Assembly: GCA_022013895.1 (NCBI GenBank)
Contig: JAKLPK010000254.1
Coordinates: 1 to 36,814, forward strand
DNA from: Cellulomonas sp.
GTDB lineage: Bacteria; Actinomycetota; Actinomycetes; Actinomycetales; Cellulomonadaceae
Length of the DNA: 36,814 bases
Direction: 5' to 3'
Shown here: piece after piece, positions 31,220 to 36,814 of the stretch
How the letters are laid out: the number at the start of each line of letters is the position of its first letter
Numbering within the stretch: position 1 is the stretch's first letter
Translations under genes and position numbers: made by a program
The notes under the pieces: model-generated
Databases searched by the model: none
The model's input: the letters and a program-made list of their open reading frames with translations, nothing else
What the model was told of the DNA's origin: nothing

Positions 31220-32332
31220 TCAGCGCGGCACCGGCACGGCCGCCAGCACCGAGTCCAGCACCGACTCGGCCGTCACGCCCTCGAGCTCGGCCTCGGGCCG
31301 CAACGACACCCGGTGCCGAAGCGTCGGGTGCGCCAGCGCCTTGACGTCGTCAGGCGTCACGTAGGTGCGGCCCTGCAACCACGCCCAGGCCCGCGAGGTC
31401 GCGAGCAGGGCGGTCGCCCCGCGCGGGGAGACGCCGAGCGACAGGGACGGTGACTGCCGCGTCGCCCGGGCCACCGAGGTGATGTACGTGAGCACGTCGC
31501 GGGAGACCTGCACGTGGGCCACCTGGGCACGTGCGCGAGCCAGCACCCCGGCGTCGGCCACCGGTCGCAGACCGGCCGCGGCCAGGTCGCGCGGGTCGAA
31601 CCCGGCAGCGTGCCGGGCCAGCACCTCGACCTCCTCGGCCTGGGCCGGCAACGGCAGCAGCAGCTTGAGCAGGAACCGGTCGAGCTGGGCCTCCGGCAGC
31701 GGGTAGGTCCCCTCGTACTCCACGGGGTTCTGGGTGGCGATCACGATGAACGGGTCCGGCAGCGGGCGCGCCAGCCCGTCGACGGAGACCTGCCGCTCCT
31801 CCATCGCCTCGAGCAGGGAGGCCTGGGTCTTGGGAGGGGTGCGGTTGATCTCGTCGGCCAGCAGCAGGTTCGTGAAGACCGGGCCCTCGCGGAACGAGAA
31901 CTGGGCCGTCCGGGCGTCGTAGACCAGGGAGCCCGTGACATCACCTGGCATGAGGTCCGGTGTGAACTGCACACGTTTGGTGTCCAGGGCCAGCGCCGCC
32001 GACAAGGAACGCACGAGCAGCGTCTTGGCGACGCCCGGCACCCCCTCGAGCAGCACGTGACCGCGGCACAGCAGCGCGATGACCAGCCCGGTCACGGCCG
32101 CGTCCTGACCGACCACCGCCTTGGCGACCTCGCTGCGCACGTGCCCCAACGTCTCCCGCAGCCCCGCCGAGACCGGGTCCTCGGCCGCCGGTGCCGGCGG
32201 CTGCGGGTAGCCGGCCTGGACGCGCGGCGCCGCGGGGACGGGTGCGGAGGGCACCGGGGCGGGTGCGTGGCCCGCTCCGGTGGGTGCGGACGTCCATGGG
32301 TCCGGCTGCGGGCCGGGGTTCTGCTCCGTCAC
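31220..32332 (-). CDS. MoxR family AAA+ ATPase
   Basis: A 370-residue AAA+ ATPase. After a Pro/Ala-rich tail of about 50 residues, the ATPase core has Walker A GVPGVAKT (97-104), Walker B LLLADEINR (D160, E161), sensor ATQNPVEYEGTYPLPEAQLD and a C-terminal helical lid. MoxR proteins are chaperone-like ATPases that act on proteins with vWA domains, here probably the adjacent DUF58 protein. Its ATG overlaps the DUF4350 stop by four bases. The operon's other products are membrane proteins, so the site of action is probably at the inner membrane face. Confidence 0.93.
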   Translation of the reverse strand: MTEQNPGPQPDPWTSAPTGAGHAPAPVPSAPVPAAPRVQAGYPQPPAPAAEDPVSAGLRETLGHVRSEVAKAVVGQDAAVTGLVIALLCRGHVLLEGVPGVAKTLLVRSLSAALALDTKRVQFTPDLMPGDVTGSLVYDARTAQFSFREGPVFTNLLLADEINRTPPKTQASLLEAMEERQVSVDGLARPLPDPFIVIATQNPVEYEGTYPLPEAQLDRFLLKLLLPLPAQAEEVEVLARHAAGFDPRDLAAAGLRPVADAGVLARARAQVAHVQVSRDVLTYITSVARATRQSPSLSLGVSPRGATALLATSRAWAWLQGRTYVTPDDVKALAHPTLRHRVSLRPEAELEGVTAESVLDSVLAAVPVPR

Positions 32333-33507
32333 GATCGGTGTCCCTCGCTTTCCAGGCGGTCGAGCTCATGGGCCAGGTGGACGAGCCCCTGGTCGTCGGT
32401 CGGTGGTGGGCCGTACAGCAGGGCGCTCACCAGTTCGACGGGCCGGCCGGTGGCGCGGGCCACGGCGTCCGCCAGATCCGGTCCCGTCGCCGAGCGGGGG
32501 AGCCCCAGCCGGGTGCCGAGCCGTAGTGCGGCGCCGGCCCGCAGCGCCGCGGCCGCCCGCCCGTAGGCGCGGGACCGCCGGTACAGCCGTCCGCGCCCCC
32601 GGGTGGTCTCGGCGGACGGGACGACGACCGGGAGCGGCTCGTGGACGACGGGTCCGAGCCTGCGACCGCGCCAGAAGGCCGCCGCGAGCCCCACCACGGC
32701 GAGCTGCAGCGCGGCTGCGGCGACCCACGGTGGCATGAGGTCCCACATGCTCAGACCGCTGTCGGTCGAGGTCGTCCCGGCGGCGGGCAGGAACCACACC
32801 AGACGGTCGTGGTGACCGAGCACCCGGAGCGCGAACGCCGCGTTGCCCGCATCGACGAGCGAGTCGTTGCGCAGGGAGTAGCCGTCGGCGAGCACCGTGA
32901 CGGTCCGGGCTCCGTCGAGGACGGCGACGGTCACGCTCGTCGGGTCGGACGGGTCCGGGAAGCAGGTACGTGCAGCCGTGGACTCGTCGACCCACAGCCA
33001 CCGCCGCGCCGTGATCGTGCCCGCCGCTGATGCGTCGGCGTCGTCGCAGGACGCGGTGCGGGTGCCGGGCGTCGAGGTGCCCCACCCTGCCTGCACGCCC
33101 GGGACGAACTGGTCGACGGACCAGTCGAGGTCGACGAGCACCAGATCGGCGGAGCTGGCCGCCAGGGCGTCGACGTCGTCCTGGGTGAGGTGGGTGTCGC
33201 CGACGACGAGCAGGGTGGAGCCGCTGCCGGCGGCCTCGACCGCGGCGGTCGTCGTGGTGACCTGCTGCACCTGGACGCCCTGCCCCTGCAGGATCTGTGC
33301 GACGGCGCGGCCTCCGGTGCTCCCCGGGTTGTCGGGGGCCAGGGCCCGGTTGGAGGTCCGTGGGGTCGGCAGCAGGGCCAGCAGGGCGCCGATCACCAGC
33401 AGGGCGATGACCAGCAGCGGCCCGCGCGCCCGGCGCCAGCGGCTTCGTGCCCGGGACGCCGCCGTCGTGCCGTCGCCGCGCACCGCGGTCGGTGCCGACA
33501 CGCTCAT
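32329..33507 (-). CDS. DUF4350 domain-containing membrane protein
   Basis: A 392-residue protein with one helix at about residues 30-46, an extracytoplasmic domain (about 50-255) that includes SNRALAPDNPGSTGGRAVAQIL, the DUF4350 signature, and a second helix near 265-285 followed by a cytoplasmic Arg/Ala-rich tail. The domain resembles a GATase-like fold in some family members; no enzyme activity is known. Four-base overlaps at both ends (with DUF4129 upstream and moxR downstream) show strict coupling. Confidence 0.87.
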   Translation of the reverse strand: MSVSAPTAVRGDGTTAASRARSRWRRARGPLLVIALLVIGALLALLPTPRTSNRALAPDNPGSTGGRAVAQILQGQGVQVQQVTTTTAAVEAAGSGSTLLVVGDTHLTQDDVDALAASSADLVLVDLDWSVDQFVPGVQAGWGTSTPGTRTASCDDADASAAGTITARRWLWVDESTAARTCFPDPSDPTSVTVAVLDGARTVTVLADGYSLRNDSLVDAGNAAFALRVLGHHDRLVWFLPAAGTTSTDSGLSMWDLMPPWVAAAALQLAVVGLAAAFWRGRRLGPVVHEPLPVVVPSAETTRGRGRLYRRSRAYGRAAAALRAGAALRLGTRLGLPRSATGPDLADAVARATGRPVELVSALLYGPPPTDDQGLVHLAHELDRLESEGHRS

Positions 33508-34154
33508 GCGCTCACCGTGGTCGGCCAGACGGGCCGGGCGGCCTGGACGGCCGTGTCGAGCTCGCGCATCCGCGCCTCATCGGTCGGACCTGCGCGCCGG
33601 TGTCCGTAGACGACGTCGTCGAACAGCCGGGCGCCGTCCCACAGCGCGTCGGCGAGCTCGGGGAGCCGATGCGCTGCGGACCCGGCGGCCTCGTCGGCGG
33701 TCCGGCCGGGGCGTTCGTCGAGCACGGTGCGTTCCTCGAGCCCCCGGACGACGGCGCGGAACCAGTCGGCGACCGCGGCCTCCCACGCCCCACGGGCGGC
33801 GGCCGCCCGGGCGTCGACGCGCAACCGGTCGGCGGTCCGGACGTCGTCGACCAGCACGGCAGGCCCGCCCGCAGCGGTCGCGTGCCGGCGGCGACGGACC
33901 GGACCGGCCACCACGAGAACGACGACCACGAGGGCGACCAGGACGCCGAGCAGCGCCAGGACCCCGGTGCTCGAGGTCAACGAGACCTGCGACAACGCGT
34001 TGACCTGCTCGACCACCCAGTCCAGGAACCGGGCCAGCAGCGAGGGACCCTGGTGGTAGATCGGGTCCGAGAGCTCCTGCTCCGCCCACCGCCGGGCCGT
34101 CGAGGCGTCCGGGTCCACGGGGACGTCGAGGCGCAGCGGACCGATCGTGATCAC
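33504..34154 (-). CDS. DUF4129 domain-containing membrane protein
   Basis: A 216-residue protein with a short N-terminal extracytoplasmic part (STARRWAEQELSDPIYHQG, typical of this family), one helix at about 64-83, and a cytoplasmic DUF4129 domain with LFDDVVYGHRRAG near the C-terminus. The same domain is found fused to transglutaminase-like proteins elsewhere. Function is unknown; gene context ties it to the MoxR/DUF58 system. It overlaps the gene on each side by four bases. Confidence 0.87.
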   Translation of the reverse strand: MITIGPLRLDVPVDPDASTARRWAEQELSDPIYHQGPSLLARFLDWVVEQVNALSQVSLTSSTGVLALLGVLVALVVVVLVVAGPVRRRRHATAAGGPAVLVDDVRTADRLRVDARAAAARGAWEAAVADWFRAVVRGLEERTVLDERPGRTADEAAGSAAHRLPELADALWDGARLFDDVVYGHRRAGPTDEARMRELDTAVQAARPVWPTTVSA

Positions 34155-35320
34155 GCCGTCCGGGCCGCGGCGGCCTGGCCGAGCTCGAGGTCGAGACCTT
34201 CTCGCCGCATCCGCACATCGATGTAGAGCAGTGCCGTGACCGCGGCCTGGTAGGTGGTGGTGAGGGTGAGGGTGATGGCCTCACCGACCGAGTTGATGGC
34301 CACCGAGGCCACCGACATCCCGGTGGTGTCCCCGGTCACCAGCTGGGCGATCACCGAGACCGGGAACTGGACCGCGCTGCTCGCGAAGCCGACCATGATC
34401 GACACCAGCAGGGAGATCCCGAGCAGCCGCCAGAACGAGCCGCGGGTGAGCCGCCACGCGCGGGCGACGGTGAACCAGAACCCGCGGCCCTCGAGCATGA
34501 GGGCCGGCGGTACGAGCATGGTGCGGATGGTGAACCACACGGTGGCGACGACCAGGAGGGGGACGAGGATCAGGAGCGAGGCCGCGAGCGCCCCCCAGGA
34601 CTGCGCCTGGACGAGCAGCACCGCCAGCGCCACGACGGCACCCGTCGCCAGGAGCGAGGTGAACCCGGCGAGCAGCGTGAAACCGAGGACCCACCACACG
34701 CGTGAGGTGCGTACGACCTCACCGACGGTGATCTTCTCGCCGAGCACCGACTTGCTCACCGACACGATGAGCAGACCCGTGAGGATCGTGATCACCAGCT
34801 GGGTGAGCGGCAGAGAGGCGAGCTGCCCGAACGAGGAGCCGTACAGGTCCGAGATCGTCCCGGTCTCCGAACCCATGGCCGAACCGAACGAGGAGCCTTC
34901 CAGCCAGTCGGAGATCTGCGCCGAGATGGTCGGCGCGACCGCGACCTGGACCAGTGCCTGGAGCACCACGGCGATCGCGACGGCTGCGGCGGACAGGCCG
35001 AACATGACCGCCGGGTTGGCCCGGATCGCCCGGACGGCACCGTCCAGGATCTCGCCGAGGCCGAGGGGGCGCAGCGGAACGATGCCCGGCTGCAGCACCG
35101 GTGGCCGCCAGCCGCCGGGGTAGTCCGGGGGCGCGGGCGGGTAGCCGGGCGCCGGTGACGGCGGGTACCCGCCGGGCGGCGGCGGGACGGGCGCCCCCCA
35201 ACCCTGCGGGGCGCCTGTGGTCGGGGCGGACGGGGTCTGCTGTCCCTCGTACGGAGGGGGGCTGCCCACCGGAGCCCAGGTGCTGGGTTCGCGGCCGTCG
35301 TCGCCGGGTGTCGTGCTCAT
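34151..35320 (-). CDS. Membrane protein with GDPD-type (PF10110-like) transmembrane domain
   Basis: A 389-residue protein. Residues 1-75 are a Pro/Gly/Tyr-rich disordered cytoplasmic tail (GYPPSPAPGYPPAPPDYPGG). LRPLGLGEILDGAVRAIRANP follows, and then about six helices resembling the membrane domain of glycerophosphodiester phosphodiesterases, without a catalytic phosphodiesterase domain. Function unknown. ATG 35320 has GGGAG nine bases upstream and is the first gene of the DUF4129-DUF4350-MoxR-DUF58 operon. Upstream in-frame sequence to 35689 is mtrA shadow. It diverges from mtrA over 115 bases. Confidence 0.82.
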   Translation of the reverse strand: MSTTPGDDGREPSTWAPVGSPPPYEGQQTPSAPTTGAPQGWGAPVPPPPGGYPPSPAPGYPPAPPDYPGGWRPPVLQPGIVPLRPLGLGEILDGAVRAIRANPAVMFGLSAAAVAIAVVLQALVQVAVAPTISAQISDWLEGSSFGSAMGSETGTISDLYGSSFGQLASLPLTQLVITILTGLLIVSVSKSVLGEKITVGEVVRTSRVWWVLGFTLLAGFTSLLATGAVVALAVLLVQAQSWGALAASLLILVPLLVVATVWFTIRTMLVPPALMLEGRGFWFTVARAWRLTRGSFWRLLGISLLVSIMVGFASSAVQFPVSVIAQLVTGDTTGMSVASVAINSVGEAITLTLTTTYQAAVTALLYIDVRMRREGLDLELGQAAAARTA

Positions 35321-35370
35321 CGGGTGCGGCTCCCTGGTCCCACTGGTGGCCGCGGTGGCCTCCGCCGACT

Positions 35371-35382
35371 CATGGTGCCATG
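35371..35382. promoter_or_regulatory. Short dyad CATGG-N2-CCATG in the mtrA divergent spacer
   Basis: A perfect five-base inverted repeat around two bases, 54 bases before the mtrA ATG and 51 before the divergent start. It could be an operator shared by both genes. It does not resemble the GTAAC-type MtrA box I remember. Confidence 0.2.
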
Positions 35383-35423
35383 TCCTCCCCGGTCCGTCGG
35401 GCGGGGTCGGGACCACGGGGTGC

Positions 35424-35429
35424 GAGAAT
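35424..35429 (+). promoter_or_regulatory. Candidate leaderless promoter -10 (GAGAAT) for mtrA
   Basis: GAGAAT, preceded by TGC as in an extended -10, ends six bases (GTGCGC) before the mtrA ATG. There is no ribosome-binding site. An in-frame GTG at 35430 is an alternative start. Confidence 0.35.
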
Positions 35430-35435
35430 GTGCGC

Positions 35436-36119
35436 ATGAGGGGACGTGTGCTCGTGGTCGATGACGACACGGCGCTCGCCGAGATGATCGGCATCGTGCT
35501 GCGGTCGGAGGGTTTTGAGCCGTTCTTCTGCGAGGACGGCGACTCGGCGCTCGCGACCTTCCGGTCCACCGGGCCGGATCTGGTGCTGCTCGACCTCATG
35601 CTGCCCGGCAAGGACGGCAACGAGGTGTGTCGGCTGATCCGGGCCGAGTCGGGCGTCCCGATCGTCATGCTGACGGCCAAGAGCGACACGGTCGACGTGG
35701 TGCTGGGGCTGGAGTCGGGTGCCGACGACTACATCTCCAAACCGTTCAAGCCGAAGGAGCTGGTCGCCCGGGTGCGGGCCAGGCTGCGGCGTACCGACGA
35801 GCCGTCGCCCGAGCACCTGACCATCGGCGACGTGTCGATCGACGTGCCGGGCCACCGCGTGGAGCGGGCCGGGCGTGCCGTGTCGTTGACGCCGTTGGAG
35901 TTCGACCTCCTCGTGGCGCTGGCGCGCAAGCCGTGGCAGGTGTTCACCCGTGAGGTGCTGCTGGAGAAGGTGTGGGGCTACCGGCACGCCGCCGACACCC
36001 GGTTGGTCAACGTGCACGTGCAGCGGCTGCGCTCCAAGATCGAGACCGATCCCGAACGGCCCGAGATCGTGGTGACGGTGCGGGGCGTCGGCTACAAGGC
36101 GGGTGCGCCGGTGCCGTGA
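35436..36119 (+). CDS. mtrA: DNA-binding response regulator MtrA
   Basis: A 227-residue OmpR/PhoB-type regulator. The receiver has acidic residues D9-D11, phosphoacceptor D53 in LLDLMLPGKDG, LTAKS and KPFKPKEL. The winged-helix C-terminal domain has SLTPLEFDLLVALARKP, VWGYRHAADTRLVNVHVQRLRSKIE and VRGVGYK. MtrA controls cell-wall homeostasis, division and osmotic responses in actinobacteria. Length matches known MtrA. ATG 35436 gives the standard RVLVVDDD N-terminus; sequence upstream to 35217 is shadow. The stop overlaps the mtrB start as GTGA. Confidence 0.95.
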   Translation: MRGRVLVVDDDTALAEMIGIVLRSEGFEPFFCEDGDSALATFRSTGPDLVLLDLMLPGKDGNEVCRLIRAESGVPIVMLTAKSDTVDVVLGLESGADDYISKPFKPKELVARVRARLRRTDEPSPEHLTIGDVSIDVPGHRVERAGRAVSLTPLEFDLLVALARKPWQVFTREVLLEKVWGYRHAADTRLVNVHVQRLRSKIETDPERPEIVVTVRGVGYKAGAPVP

Positions 36120-36814
36120 GCACGCCCGACGCACCCCCGCGCCCCGGACCCCGTCCACGTCTCGTCGCGCTGGTCAGGCGCCGCCGGCTGGACACGGTGC
36201 GTCGTGCACGCGCCGCTCAGCTCGCCTTCCGATCCTCCCTGCAGCTCCGGGTGTTCGCCTCCACGCTGGCGATCGGGCTCGCGGCCATCAGCGCCGTCGG
36301 TGTCTACGTCTCCGAACGCACCCGGGACGGGCTCTTCGACGCTCGGGTGGCCCAGGTCCTGGCCGAGAGCTCGCGCAGCACCGCGCAGGCGCAGTCGACC
36401 TTCGACTCCTCGACCGCGACCACGGGTGCCGATGTGCAGCAGCTGCTGTGGGACGTGACGACCACGCAGGGCACGGGTGGCACCTCCGACCGCGGTGTGG
36501 TGCTGCTGCGGGCTCCGGGTGAGGACGCCCCGGAGTCGGTCGCGAGCTTCGCCTCGGACGTCGACCTGCTGGGGGCGGTCTCGGTGGATCTTGAGGACGC
36601 GGTGGCGCGGGGTGGTCAGCACTGGCAGTCGGTCGAGCTGACGACCTCGGCCGGGGCGCAGGTACCGGGTGTGGTGGTGGGGCAGAGCGTCGCGGTGCCG
36701 GTGGTCGGTGGCTACCAGCTCTACTTCCTGTACTCCCTGCAGCCGGAGCAGGACAGGCTCGACTTCCTGCTCCGCACGTTCCTGGTCGCGGGAGCCGCGC
36801 TCGTGCTTCTCCTG
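36116..36814 (+). CDS. mtrB: Sensor histidine kinase MtrB, 5' part only
   Basis: The first 233 residues of the cognate MtrA kinase, cut by the window end. After a basic Pro/Arg-rich cytoplasmic tail comes FRSSLQLRVFASTLAIGLAAISAVGVYVSERTRDGLF (about 39-75), with the first helix at about 45-65. It is followed by an extracytoplasmic sensing domain of about 150 residues and the start of helix two (about 218 onward). HAMP and kinase domains are beyond the edge. GTG 36116 overlaps the mtrA stop codon, so translation is coupled. Confidence 0.92.
   Translation, partial: MSTPDAPPRPGPRPRLVALVRRRRLDTVRRARAAQLAFRSSLQLRVFASTLAIGLAAISAVGVYVSERTRDGLFDARVAQVLAESSRSTAQAQSTFDSSTATTGADVQQLLWDVTTTQGTGGTSDRGVVLLRAPGEDAPESVASFASDVDLLGAVSVDLEDAVARGGQHWQSVELTTSAGAQVPGVVVGQSVAVPVVGGYQLYFLYSLQPEQDRLDFLLRTFLVAGAALVLLL

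Noticed and set aside
30009-31364. 451-codon plus-strand frame opposite DUF58
   Set aside because: Antisense shadow; the DUF58 signature is on the minus strand.
1-36814. Mobile elements, prophage, defence systems, tRNA or rRNA
   Set aside because: No transposase, integrase, phage structural, nuclease-helicase, toxin-antitoxin or RNA-gene sequence was recognised on either strand.

Overview
The window is very GC-rich, gene-dense chromosomal DNA from an actinomycete. The markers are a WhiB regulator, the start of the MtrA/MtrB two-component system, DUF3499, a TIGR03089-type protein, DUF5719 and a MoxR/DUF58/DUF4350/DUF4129 cluster. Protein styles and the degenerate Zincin_1 protein suggest Micrococcales, perhaps a Cellulomonas relative; that placement is my inference. 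The gene set resembles, from memory, the mycobacterial manA-manB-DUF3499-Zincin_1-whiB2-wbbL-rmlD and mtrAB neighbourhood. No rRNA, tRNA, CRISPR array, insertion sequence or phage gene was seen.

Region 1 (1-6452) is the edge of a surface-polysaccharide locus. On the minus strand are a bifunctional methyltransferase/kinase resembling the chain terminator WbdD and, after it, the start of a polysaccharide ABC-export permease that runs out of the window. Divergently transcribed are two tandem GDP-mannose 4,6-dehydratase-family genes and two tandem GT4 glycosyltransferases. Together this looks like an exported, end-capped polymer made from a GDP-6-deoxyhexose. The first 300 bases are about 61% GC, against 75% or more in parts of the core, suggesting acquisition.

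Region 2 (6458-10165) makes activated sugars: rmlC, rmlD, rmlA (dTDP-L-rhamnose; rmlB is absent) and manA. Region 3 (10248-12868) has a secreted metzincin protease carrying three DUF4214-like repeats, then a TIGR03089-family gene. Region 4 (13015-23292) is the cell-envelope core: whiB, a giant membrane GT2, DUF5719, wbbL-like rhamnosyltransferase, a Zincin_1-family protein that has lost its metal motif, DUF3499, a small zinc-ribbon protein, manB, a Trm112-like protein and a cation-diffusion-facilitator transporter.

Region 5 (23297-28000) holds a translationally coupled minus-strand operon (PIG-V-like GT-C mannosyltransferase, DPM1-like GT2, YdjC-type deacetylase) whose logic recalls early GPI-anchor synthesis. 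It diverges from a DMT-like membrane protein across a spacer with three inverted repeats; galE follows. Region 6 (28009-36814) holds RDD and SpoIIM-family membrane proteins, the operon (GDPD-membrane-domain protein)-DUF4129-DUF4350-MoxR-DUF58, and divergent mtrA-mtrB, the latter cut by the window end.

Many starts fall 6-7 bases after a TANNNT-like -10 element, which suggests that leaderless transcripts are common here.
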